Below, one piece after another: positions 32,001 to 43,429 of a stretch of 64,000 bases of DNA (positions within the stretch are counted from its first letter, which is position 1; each line of letters opens with the position of its first letter). The notes beneath the pieces are model-generated. The model was given only the letters and a program-made list of their open reading frames with translations. It searched no databases and was not told the DNA's origin. The DNA is taken from the NCBI RefSeq assembly GCF_947179165.1, contig NC_077240.1, forward strand, positions 77,450,001-77,514,000. Direction: 5' to 3'. The position numbers were made by a program, and so were the translations under genes. Source of the DNA: Solanum dulcamara (taxonomy: Eukaryota > Streptophyta > Magnoliopsida > Solanales > Solanaceae).

Positions 32001-34275
32001 AATCGACTCATTTCAAATCATCAAACTCTTCTCTTTAAAAATTTATACAATCTCGACTCAATGAATGTAGAAAATGTTATGTACATCAAAATATAATTTC
32101 AACTCCTCAACTCAAACTCAAAATAAATACTTTAATGTAACGATACTCAACTCATTTAAAGGCTCTTCATACTCAACTCATACTTAAACTCCTTTCTAAA
32201 TCAAAGATAAAACTAATAATTCTTTAGACTCAAAATAGTGTATAAGTAGTTTATGCAAAAAGGTTCACAATTAATTTATTTAAAGCTCCTCCTCAAGAGA
32301 TAATTTATTTTTAAAATATTTCTAAGACTCCAATCAACTCAAATTATACACATCACATACCACAAAATCACATTAGACTCTAATCCACTTCATCAAATAA
32401 CATCCTCATCAATATACCTCTTCGTCAACTATTCTACATATATTAAATAAGCACCATTCACATCATCACTCACATCGTCACCAAAACATCATCATCACAT
32501 CGTCATCATATATTATCATTTACATCATCATCAAACATTATCATCACATCATTGTCAAGTATCATCGTCACATCAATCATCAAACATCTACTCCCAAAAA
32601 TCCTTATTTTTGTCCTATGTTCATTTTATAGAAGCAAAGGGACATTCTTAACTAATCAATTCATTCTTTTCATTCCAATCAACACATATATATACACACA
32701 ACTATCCACCTTAACTCAAGACAAATTATGACCAAAGAAATCTCATCTTGGGTACATGTGAATGAAACATGAACCCATACTCTCAACAAAACTTCAACTC
32801 AAGAATATCGTCAATACCTATAAATCTATTTACAAAGATACATTTGTAGTTAATAATATGGAAAATACTATTTAGTAACTCAAGTCATTAAAATCATCAA
32901 TCAACCATTTGTATCTAAAAACACTCCATAGTTTAGGGAAAACTTTCAAGAAAACCTTTCTAGAAGGTGCAACTTTTCCACAACTCCTAACCAACACATC
33001 TATGGGCATATGGAAGAACTCAATCCATATTTTAGGTTAGCCTTACATACCTTGTTTGAAGACTTTGAAGGAACTTGATGTTAGGTCTTCAATGGATGAC
33101 TTGAATCCTTGAAACTCTTGAAGGCACCCTTTGTTGGAGATGGATTTGGGGAAGAAGAAGAAGAAGAAGAAGAAGAGAGAAAATATTAGGGCTTTTAGAG
33201 AGAGAGAGGGACTGAAAATATGGTCCCAAAACGTCCAAGGATAGGTATATATAATTAGGGAAAAAGTCCAAGTTGCCCCTCTTCAAAAATCTGAAAAAAT
33301 TGGGCAAAAGTCTTGCTGGCGCTATAGTGGCGCGTCGCGCCACTGCAGCGCCAAGCCAAAATAGGCTTAAAACCCTGCACATCTAATAGTGGCGCGTCGC
33401 GCCAAGGATCAAACTACTGAGGCTGTTTTCTGGCGCTATAGTGGCGCGTCGCGCCACTGGGGCGCCAAGCCTATATTTCGCCCAGGCCTGAATATTCCTG
33501 CAGTGCTAGTTCGTAGTAAATTGGCCATAACTTTTGACTCCGAACTCCAAAAATTGCAATCTTGGTAGCGTTGGAAACAAGACTCAAAGACCTTTAATTT
33601 AGTAGGTCGTGGTCCACCCAGTTCTTTATATCCTAGGAGATATGGTTGTTTGAAGTTGACCCTTAAACTAACTCGTCCGAAAACTTAATCAATTGGAGTT
33701 CTTTGGACTCGACTTGGTGTTAGAGATCCCTTATGACCCCTAAACACATCTAACACACTTCAAATACTTAGGAATTAATCCTAACTCATGTGTAGAATTA
33801 CAAGTCCTCTGGCCCGAGTCTACCCACACGTGAAGAAATGTTCGAGTCTTTGCGGAAAAATTTCTGGGGTGTCACACCAGCACCAGGCCTAAAATCACTA
33901 TAGTGATAGTCTATAGTAAAGTGGTCATAACCTTTGACTCCGAACTCCAAAAAATGCAATTTTGGTGGCATTGGAAAGAAGAATTAAACACCTTTAATTT
34001 TATAGGTGATAGGTCACCCAATTCATTATAATCTAGGAGATATGGTCATTTGAAGTTAACCTTATACGAACTCATTTGGAACTTAGTCGATAGAAATTAT
34101 TTAGATTTGGCTTGGTTTTAGGGATCCCTTATGACCATAAATCACATATAATATCCTTCAATTACTTAGGAATTGATCCTAAATCATACATGCAATTTAA
34201 AGTCATCAAGTACGATCCCATACGTATATGAAGAATGGTCCTAATCTTAGCGGAAACACAATTTTGGGTGTTACA
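29016..34275 (-). repeat. Minus-strand LTR (copy X), interrupted by a solo LTR
   Basis: 29016-30571 continues the LTR broken at 17143, and 33877-34275 completes it, ending with the reverse complement of TGTAACACCC at 34275. The left terminus of this copy is not present. The next base starts CCAATCATATACAAT, the middle of a second similar LTR, so CCAAT (34276-34280) is probably a target duplication whose left partner was lost by recombination with that second copy. Confidence 0.7.
30572..33876 (-). mobile_element. Solo LTR, group 1, target duplication CCAGC
   Basis: Bounded by the reverse complements of ...GGGCGTGACA (30572) and TGTGACACCCC (33876), with perfect CCAGC at 30567-30571 and 33877-33881. 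It is 3305 bp long. It inserted in the GC-rich palindrome zone of the older LTR copy X. It has its own palindromes (33316-33470), GA runs (33155-33212), the reverse complement of GGTATGTAAGG (33042-33052), and a repeated ATCATCATCACATC tract (32450-32590). Confidence 0.92.
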
Positions 34276-36411
34276 CCAATCATATACAATCCAATCCAAT
34301 CATGTACAATCCAATTCAATCCAATCATTTACAATTTAATCCAATCCAATCATATACAATCTGATCCAATCCAATCATTTACAATCTGATCCAATCCAGT
34401 CATATATAATTTGATCCAATCCAGTCATATATAATTTGATTCAATCCAATCCAATCTTATACAGTCTAATTCAATCCAATCCAATCATATACAATCCAAT
34501 CCAATCCAGTCATATACAATTCAATCGAATCCAATCCAATCAATCATTTACAATCTCAATCAAACCAATCATATCATGCACAATCCACTCAATTTGAGAG
34601 TTTCTCTAACCAACAACCATCACCTATGAGTAGTGATGTACAATAAGCCGATGTTGATGCCACGTCTGTTCAATACTTTGCCAGGGTATGAACAAATCAA
34701 CCAATCATGAATCCATCAATCAATCAAGTCCTATCATTTCAGGACAATGAAATAGGGAAACATCTGACTTTAATAGTACAATCCTCTTCTATGTTGGCTA
34801 TGTAGTTCATGAGATTTGAGTAGAGACTATACTCTTACCCAATTTAGTGCTCGATACTCCTCCCAAGACTCAATATACTCATATCTATCAGGTGAGTGAA
34901 ATATTCAAAATACTCATTTAGTCTCTTTTGGACTTAGTTCAAATCAACTCATTTAGTCTCATTGGACTCTTTTCAAAACTTAATCAATCTGGTCTCATTG
35001 TACCCTTTTCAAAATCAACTCATCTAACTCATCAAACTCTTCTCTTTAAATTTGATACAATCTTAACTCAATGAATGCAGTAACTATTAAATGCATTTAA
35101 AAAATAATTTTTAACTCCTCAACTTAATCTCAAAATAGACGTTTTAATGTAAAAATGCTCAACTCGTTTATACTCAAAATGTTCATGTTCAAAATAATAA
35201 TTAAAAAACTTTTCAAACTCAACTCATGCTTAAACTCTTTCTAAATCAAAAATGAAAATAATCATTCTCTAAACTCAAAATAGTGCATAAATAGTTTATT
35301 AAAAAATGTTCACAAATCATTTTTAAAACTCCTTCTCAAACAATCATTTATACTCAAAATGCTCATTAGACTCCAATCAAATTGAATTATGCAAATCATA
35401 TCATGTAGTCACATTAGACTCCAATCCATTGCATCGCAAAACATCATCATCAACATTACCTCTTCATCAACTATTTCACCTTTTTAAAATGAACATCATT
35501 GACACATCATCAAACATCTTGCTCCAAAATCCTCATTTAACTCTATGTTCAATTTCATTAAACTCATTGAAATATGCATCATCTCACTTTGAAAGCAGTA
35601 TTTTTATTTATACATGAAAAACCATCAATCTCAACCTCAAGGCAAATTATGACAAAAATAAAATCTCATCTTGGGTTCATGTGAATAAATACATGAATGT
35701 ATACCTCAAATACTCAACTCAAGGACATCATCAATACATATGGATTTATATACAAAAACTCAATAGAATTTATGGATAACTCAAGAACTCAACTCATGAA
35801 ACCTCAAATTCAACTCAACTCGAATCAATGTAGATATAGGGCATGTGGATGAAATCAATTCAACGTTGTGAGTAGCCTTACATACCTGACTTGAAGAACA
35901 AATCAAGGATTTGATGGCCTTACTTGAAGAACTTGAATCCTAACTCTTCTTCTTTTCTCCAATTCTTGCTCTCAATGTTCTTGGATATTGTTGGAGAGAA
36001 AACTCCTTAGAAACTGATATGGGGCAAAATTTAGCCCTAAAACGTAGAGGGGAAAGGTCGGGAAAAGACTGAAAAGCCCCTCCCAAAAATGAAAACTTAG
36101 CAGAAATTTGAACTTAGGTGGAACAAGTCCGCGTCGCTGAGGTGTTTCACCATAGTTCATTTTTTTCCGAAATTTCAAGTTGAAGCAAAAACTGGCCAAG
36201 TCCGCAATGCGGACTTGGCACGCACCTTTCTGGTTAACTGGACATAACCTTTTACTCCGAACTCCAAAAATTACAATATTGGTGACGTTAGAAAGAAGAC
36301 TAAAGGGAAGCCCGATGCACTAACTCATGTATACAATTAGAAGTCATTCAGTTTGAGTCTATATGCATATGAAGAATGGTTCGAGTCTTGGCAAAAAAAA
36401 AATTGGGGTGT
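34276..36411 (-). repeat. Minus-strand LTR (copy Y), right part
   Basis: Begins inside the CCAATCATATACAAT array (34276-34560) and follows the same order as copy X to a mutated end near 36411 (TTGGGGTGTTAA instead of ...GTTACA). Its missing left part is probably the 14719-17143 pieces, making one LTR whose middle was invaded by X. The 3' half of the sense LTR matches X closely, including a 255-bp near-identical tract (35086-35340). Confidence 0.65.
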
Positions 36412-36645
36412 TAAAGGAATTGAAATGAATATGGAAAATGTTGAATGCATTAAAAAGTTTCCACTCCTACTTCAATACATTAGGAGTTTTACTGGACAAG
36501 CTCTATCTCATACACGATTTATCTTAGATTTTTCTCTAGTCAATAGCCATCCCTAATTTATTAGCTAAAGATGTGAAACATGAGTTTTCTGATGAATATT
36601 TATATGCATTTCAGATCTTGAAGGAAAACCTTCTTGCAGCATTAA
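36412..36645 (+). pseudogene. Decayed gypsy polymerase fragment (Tat/Athila-like)
   Basis: Plus-strand reading shows GIEMNMENVECIKKFP, then a degraded YIRSFTG block, a stop, then KDVKHEFSDEYLYAFQILKE. This is the pattern of the segment between RT and RNase H in plant gypsy elements (GI...K...I..., IRSFLG, KDV.F.F...C..AF..LK). It differs from the Tekay copies in this window and fits the Tat/Athila side better. Only about 75 residues remain. Confidence 0.6.
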
Positions 36646-37034
36646 GTGTTCAATCAGGAATCCAATATGATCATACTGAGGAAGTGATGATGGCTGCACG
36701 ACACATTGCTGATCAGAGGCAGTCTTCAAGTGGTGCAGGTCCATCTCATATACCCCGCTCTTCGGACTATGCATCATCATCAGTACCAAACCGAATGATA
36801 TGTGTTGAGGAGGATTTGGATCACATACACCATTTTCAAGCCTATCAGGTGAAGCACAATCAAGCAGTTGCTGAAATGCTGCGAACTATGGAAATTCACC
36901 ATGGAATGAACATGGATAATTTTCCTACTTGTCCATCATATATTCCCCCAAGGGACAAGGCAGTGCTCGACGATGACGACGACGACGGTGATGATGATGA
37001 TGACGAAGACGAGGATGAGGACGATGAGGAGTGA
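36573..37034 (+). pseudogene. Reading frame with acidic tail, fused to the gypsy fragment
   Basis: 153 codons from an ATG at 36573. The first 25 residues are the gypsy fragment above. The rest has a Ser-rich linker (SSSGAGPSHIPRSS), a His/Gln-rich stretch with AVAEMLRTMEIHHGM, and a C-terminal run of about 22 residues almost all Asp or Glu. I do not recognise a domain. The heptad-like part plus acidic end resembles C-termini of gag-like plant transposon proteins, but that is only a resemblance. No start context, intron or promoter supports a gene, and I treat it as retroelement debris kept open by chance. Confidence 0.4.
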
Positions 37035-37237
37035 CACACCCTATTCAGTAATGCTTCTTTTTTCCAATACACATCCCTTGCCTTGAAAGAAAAAAAATTA
37101 GAGTGGAAGATCCCTTTTGTTAATTTTGGTTGATAAATAGCCTAGAAGATGTCTTAAGTGTTGCATCTCAAGGCAAAACTTTCAGTATCAGTCACGATGT
37201 TATAGTTGTTGTGATGGCAACAGAAAGTGTGTACAAC
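37035..37237. other. Unassigned sequence after the acidic frame
   Basis: About 200 bp of AT-rich DNA with no repeat or frame I recognise. It ends at TGTACAAC (37230-37237), the target copy of the following MITE. Confidence 0.3.
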
Positions 37238-37410
37238 CAGTGGCGGAGCCAGGATTTTAAATAAGAGGGTTCAAAATCTAAATAAGTAGACACACGAGTT
37301 AGTCGAAGGGGGTTTGACATCTACTTTATATACATAAAATATTATTTTAACTGTGTATAAATAGTATAATTTTCCACCGAAGGCCTCGGCACAAGGTGGC
37401 TCCGCCACTG
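37238..37410. mobile_element. hAT-like MITE, copy 1
   Basis: Ends CAGTGGCGGAGCCAGGA and GGTGGCTCCGCCACTG are inverted repeats. The flanks TGTACAAC and TATACAAC match at seven of eight bases, an 8-bp duplication typical of hAT elements. 173 bp, no coding capacity. Its interior is nearly the same as the copy at 53070. Confidence 0.8.
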
Positions 37411-38095
37411 TATACAACATTAGTCCTTCCCATCCTTTTCCCTTTTCATTTTTGTATACACCTTTTTTGGTCCCATGGGGGTTGTGGGGATTATATAACA
37501 AGTGAGGAACTCTGTTTGGTAGGGAAGGAGGTGCCAAAATTTATGAATAGCACCTCCAAACTTGTAAAGTTGTGTAACAATTTTGATGAGGAAAATTGCT
37601 TCTTTTTTGTTTGTTTCTCTATTTAGCAAACAACATCTCCTCCCCCTTACCCCTTATCTTCTATACATTGCAAATTTTAAGAGAGTCACTACTTTTAATT
37701 GTTTAAAATTTCATACTCAAATATGGAAGTGTTTTGTAGTGAGTAATGTGTTATGTCCCCTGATATGGATCTAGTTATGGGGTGCTGCAATATGAAATCA
37801 AATGTTTTCTTCCTACGACCTATGGTGTTGGTTCGTTAATAATTTTCTTCTTATCTTTCCATTGAATTCAAATAACTTAAATATAGCATTAGTCAATTAA
37901 CCATCCACCTGATAACATGGAAATAACTTCCTACTACTTTCTGATTAAATTTTCCATGCATGCATGAAACTGTTGCTAGACTAAAAGGATACTAACATAA
38001 TGTTAATATGGTGGCTTGCTAGTTCTAGAATAGAGAAAAAGATGGGAAAGAGGGGGAAAGCAAAAGTTAATAGAGCAACCCCACATTTTCAATAT
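37411..38095. other. Unassigned AT-rich DNA
   Basis: No repeat, RNA gene or credible coding frame is recognised. Short frames here (for example 37396-37626) lack any family signature. Confidence 0.3.
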
Positions 38096-38614
38096 GATAG
38101 GAGTGTGCGCATCAAAATTTTGATATTATGGTATACGTTTTTTGGTATTCGATATTATAAATAAAATACTCAAATATCGAATATCGTACCAAAGTATATA
38201 ATTACATAAATAATTTTTATATATATTATTATTATAATACCAACAAATATACAACCTAGTATGGTGCAAAACTAAATGTTTAGACTTTTGAACTTTGACT
38301 ACTCTATCTTGACTGAAATATTTTTTGTTGTAATTTATTAATAGAGGAATTTGCTTGTACTTTCTTTTGAATATATACATGTTTTCTTCATACCTTACAT
38401 ATATTAATTCTATATTGTATGAGTATATATAAGTCGGGGTTGAACAAACTATGGTTATCGATTAATCATACTATAAAATACCGAACTCGAACCTAAATCT
38501 ACAAAATCATAGCGAATTAATTTAGTATGATATAATATATTAAAAAACCATAAATTGAAATTATCAAAGTAAAATTTCAAAATGTCGTAGTATATCATTC
38601 CATGTACACCCTAG
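38096..38614. repeat. Possible degenerate MITE
   Basis: A left end like ATAGGAGTGTGCGCATC and a right end whose reverse complement is TAGGGTGTACATGG are weakly inverted, and the interior is extremely AT-rich with repeated GGTAT and CGATAT words, as in common plant MITEs that begin with GGGTGT. No clear target duplication. Confidence 0.3.
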
Positions 38615-38631
38615 AACTATATGATACTATT

Positions 38632-39373
38632 TGTGTAATGATCCTGAATGTCATTTTTGAATTATTTTTTGCAAAATGACCATTTTACCCCTCTTAATAG
38701 TTGTCCTGAGTCATTTCTGATCAGTGTTGGGTGTTGGTTTTGGGAAATTCTTTGAAAAGTTGAGTCTTCAGACTTTTTGAGATTTTTAAAGGCTTAAAGT
38801 GTTTTAAAATGGTATTTGAGACCAACCGGAACTACGAATCTCGGAATGGAATTCCATTGATTCCATCAACTCTAGAATGTGAACTTTGGTCTAGGAGAAT
38901 TGACGAAATTAGATTTGGAGTTGTAATGAAGATATGAGGTCCTAAGTTGGAAATCTTGAAAATTTGATCATAGAGTTGACTTTGATAAACATTCGGAGAT
39001 CCGATGCTTGGAATGGAATTCTGACAACTCCATTGAATTCTGGAGATGATTTTAGGTCTAGGGGTGGTCTTTGTTGAATTTTTGGAGGTCCCGAGGTCGT
39101 TTTTATATTTTGAGGCTCAAAGTTAGTTTAGTTGCAACTTATCTGGTTCTGGGTCAAGGAGACCTCAGATTCAAATTTCGATGGTTCCATTGATTCCATA
39201 ACGTCAAAATTAGTATGGTAGCATATAAGGTTTGCGTGCACGGAATTCCAAATGAATTCCGAGGGTCGATTTTGTGTCTTTGAGACTTGGAGGTTTTTTC
39301 TGTCAACTGGTGCCTCATTTGTGCTTCGCTTTCGCGGAGCGGAGGGCCGCGATTGCGGAAGGCATAGTGCTTA
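38632..39373 (+). repeat. Old LTR-like fragment of another family
   Basis: Starts near TGTGTAATGATCCTGAATG and contains repeated GGAATGGAATTCCATTGATT phrases and a GC-rich CGCGGAGCGGAGGGCCGCG patch at 39332-39350. This is the look of a solanaceous LTR unrelated to groups 1-3. It is cut at 39373 by the next LTR. No internal domain seen. Confidence 0.4.
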
Positions 39374-42147
39374 TATAACACCCCAGAATTTTTTTGCAAA
39401 GACGCGAACATTTCTTCACGTGTGTGTAGACTCGAACGGTATGACTTATAATTTTATTTATGAGTTAGGATCAATTCCTAAGTATTTAAAGGGTACTAGA
39501 TGTGGTTTAGGGTCATAAGGGATCTCTAACACCAAGCCGAGTCCAAAACATTCCTTTCGGCTAAATTTTCGAATGAGTTAGTATAAGGGTCAACTTTGAA
39601 TGACCATGTATCCTAGAATATAATGAATTGGGTGGCCCATGACCTATCAAATTAAAGGTCTTTGAGTCTTCTTTCCAATGCCACCAAGATTGCATTTTTT
39701 GGAGTTTGGAGTCGAAAGTTATGACCATTTTACTATAGACTATCACTGCAGGAATTTTAGGCTTGGCGCTCCAGTGACGCCCGGCGCACTATAGCTCCCG
39801 AAACCAGCCTCAGTAGTTTGGGTGCTAGCGCGGCGCGCCAACTATAGCGCCAGTAGGAGTTTAGCCCATTTTCCAGATTTTTGATGAAGGGAAACTTGGA
39901 CCTTTTCCCTAAACATATATACACTAACTTGGAACGTTTTGGGATCATTTGTTTAGTCTTTCACCTCCCAAAAACCCTAATCTTCATCCCCTCTTCTCTT
40001 CCAAATCATCTCCAACAAAATCCTCTCAAAAGCTCAAGGATTCAAACTTCCTATTAAAGACCCAACAACAAGGTTTCTTCAAAATCTACTCTAAGGTATG
40101 TAAGGCTAACCTAAAATATGGATTGAGTTCTTCTATATGCCCATAGATGTGTTGGATGGAAATGGTGAAAAGCTTGAACGTTCTATGAAGATTTTCTTAA
40201 AATTTTCCTAAACTCTAGAATATTTTTATATACTAGTAATTGATTGATGATTTTCTTGACTTGAATTATTGAATAATTATCTTTCATATTTATTTCATAA
40301 ATCGTAGCTACATATTGACTACAAATGAATTTTGTCTATAAATTCATATGTATTGATGGTGTTCTTGAGTTGAGTTTTGTTGAGAGTATGGATTCATGTA
40401 TTCATTCACATGAACCCAAGATGAGATTTCTTTTGTCATAATTGTCTTGAGGTTGAGATTGATGGTTTTTGTGTAAATGTATTGATTGGAATGAAAAGAA
40501 TGAATTGGGATAGTTATGAATGTGAATGGCATAAAAAGAAATGAAACCTTGGTAGAGCTAGAATGTCATTTTTGTTTCTATAAATGGAATATAGAATTAA
40601 ATAAGAATTTTGGAGCAAGATGTTTGATAATGATGTGAATGATGATATTTGATGATGATGTAAATGGTGATGTTTGATGACGATGTGAATGGTTGATGAA
40701 GAGGTATGTTGATGATCATGTTTGAGGTGAAATGGATTGGAGTCTAATGTGACTACATGATATGTGATTTGCATAGTTTGATTTGAGTGGAGTCATATGA
40801 GTATAAATTGTTGTTTGAGAAGGAGTTTTAAATAAATGATTTGTGAACATTTTTGCATAAATTATTTATACACTATTTTGAGTTTAAAGAATGATTATTT
40901 TTATCTTTGATTTAAAAGAGTTTAAGCATGAATTGAGTTTGAGAAGTCTCTTAATTATCATTATGAACATGAGTATTTTGAATATAAATGAGTTGAGCAT
41001 TTTTACATAAAAATATCTATTTTGAGTTTGAGTTGAGGAGTTGAAATTATGATTTAAATGCATCTAATATTTTCTGCATTCATTGAGTTGAGATGATATC
41101 AATTTTAAAGAGAAGAGTTTGATGGTTTGAGATGAGTTGATTTGAAAATAAGTCCTAAGAGACTAAATGAGTATTTTGAGTATTTTACTCACTTGATAGA
41201 TATGAGCATATTGAGTCTTGGGAGGAGTATTGAGCACTGAATTGGGTATGAGTATAGTCTATACTTGAATCCTATGAACTAGGTAGCCAACGTAGGAAGG
41301 GATTGTACCGTGTCGGATGTTTCCCTATTTCATTGTCCTGAAATGATAGGACTTGATTGATTGATAGATCCATAATTGGTTGATTCGTTCACACCCTGGC
41401 AAAGTATGAACGGACGTGGCAACAACGTCGGCTTGTTGTACTATCACTTGATCATATGGTAATAGTTGTCGGTTAGAGAAACTTCCAAATTGAGTGAATT
41501 GTGCATTATATGATTGGTTTGATTGTGATTGTAGATGATTGAGTTGAATGGTAGAAAGGTTGTTAAATTCTAATTTGCATATCTATTGAGTTGAGTCCTT
41601 TGACTTGATTGTTGAGTTGATCGTATATGATTGGATTGGATTAGACGATATATGATTGGATTGGATTAGACGGTATGTGATTGGATTGGATTAGATGATA
41701 TGTGATTGGATTGGATTAGACGATATGTGATTGGATTGGATTAGATGATATGTGATTGGATTGGATCAGATGGTATATGATTGGATTGGATCGTATGGTA
41801 TATGATTGGATTGGATTGGATTGTAGCTGATTGAATTGGATCGGATTGTATATGATTTAATTGAACTATATTGTACATGATTGGATTTGATTGTATGGTA
41901 TATGATTGGTCTCTATCAAAACTGTATTCTTATTTTAGACTTATGACACCTTGATTGAGTATCTCTTATCTTTATGACTTGAGATATTTGAACCGATATT
42001 ATTTTATTCTGCCATATTACATACTCGTACATTCCACTTACTGACTCCAGTTGGACCTGCATCATTTCATGATGTAGAGACAGGTTTAAGAGATCATCAG
42101 TAAGCGCACCGTTGAGGATCTGTTCACACTCAGCTTATTGGTGAGTC
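39374..42147 (+). repeat. Group 1 LTR, 3' truncated
   Basis: Starts TATAACACCCCAGAATT (first TG changed to TA) and follows the 10417 solo LTR through palindromes (39768-39855), telobox (39970-39980), AAG/GTATGTAAGG (GT near 40096) and the GCATCATTTCATGATGTAG hairpin, but breaks off near 42147 after GGTGAGTCCTCCT, some 500 bp before the expected end. There it joins element C's LTR. Preceding GCTTA (39369-39373) may be its left target copy. Confidence 0.85.
41624..41823 (+). repeat. 25-bp minisatellite inside a group 1 LTR
   Basis: Units start at 41624, 41649, 41674, 41699, 41724, 41749 and 41774 and a partial eighth at 41799, each like TATGTGATTGGATTGGATTA plus five variable bases. The other LTR copies hold only irregular GATTGG-rich sequence here (12780-12990, 28140-28330), so the regular array arose within this copy. 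Confidence 0.85.
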
Positions 42148-43309
42148 CTCCTATCAACTCATTCTCACATGAAGGTTCTTTTTAGAAATTTCTTGATGCA
42201 ACAACATCAACATAATAATAATCAAATTAATAGATGACAAGACCCATTTGGACATAAGCCTATCAAGAAACTCCATTCTTATGAACATTTAACCTCAAAG
42301 AAAGTATAGGGCACATGGGTGGACTCAACCCATGTTTTGAGTAGCCTTACATACTTAGAGTAGATTTTGAAGAAACCTTGTTGTTGGGTCTTCAATGGGA
42401 AACTTGAAATCTTGAAGCTCTTGAAGCAACCCTTGTTGGAAATAGAGAAGAAGAAGAAGAGAGAGAAATTTCTAGGACTTTTAGAGAGAGAGAGGGGGGG
42501 GAACTGCAAAATGGTCCAAAAACATTCAAGGCTTGTGTATATATAATTTAGGGAAATACCCAAATTGCCCTTTTTCCAAAAATCTAAAAAATACGCTAAA
42601 AATGCTCCTGGTGCGATAGTGGCGCGTCGCACCACTGCGGCGCTAAGTCGAATAGGTTTAAAACCTGTACATCTGTTAGTGGCGCGTCGCGCCAAGGACC
42701 AAACTACTAAGGCTATTTTATGGCACAATAGTGGCGCGTCGCGCCCTTACAACGCCAAGCCCATATTTTTTGGGTTCTAGAAAATAGGCTTGAAAACCCT
42801 GCACATCTCGCAGTGGCATGCCGCACCAAGGACCAAACTACTGCGGCTTATTCCTGGCGCGATAGTGGCGCGTCGCGCCACTGCGGCGCCAAGCCTAGGT
42901 TCCTGCAGTCACAACCCAGGCCTAAAATTCCTGCAGTACCCGTCCGTCTTAGGATTGTCATATCTTTTGACTCTGAACTCCAAAAATTACACTCTTGGTG
43001 GCGTTGGAAAGAAGACTCAATGACCTTTAATTTAATAAGTCGTGAGCCACCTAGATCATCCTATTTCAAATGATATGGTCGTTAGAAGTCGACCCTTATA
43101 CCAATTCATTTGACAACTTGCCCAAGACGAATTCTTTTGGACTTAGTTTGGCTCTAAGGATCCCTTATGACCCCACATCACCTCTAACACTCTTTAATTA
43201 CTTAGGAACTCATCCTAACTCATGCACATGCTTCATAATAATTGAGTTCGACCCTACGCGAATACAAGAAAGGTCTGAATCTTAGGGAAAACTTTTGGAG
43301 GGTGTTACA
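42148..43309 (-). repeat. 3' LTR of element C, truncated
   Basis: Matches 49663-50821 of the 5' LTR and ends with the reverse complement of TGTAACACC at 43309. It has the palindrome array (42605-42895). Its splice-donor-like motif has lost one base compared with the 5' LTR (CATACTTAGAG against CATACCTTAGAG). Confidence 0.88.
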
Positions 43310-43429
43310 ATATCTCTCCCTTGGGATCATTTATCCTCGAATGACGAGTAAACCAAGAATGGAAATCGAGGTACAAATCACAATCAGAATTCAGTCAACC
43401 AACCAATCAATTTCTCAAATAAAAATTTA

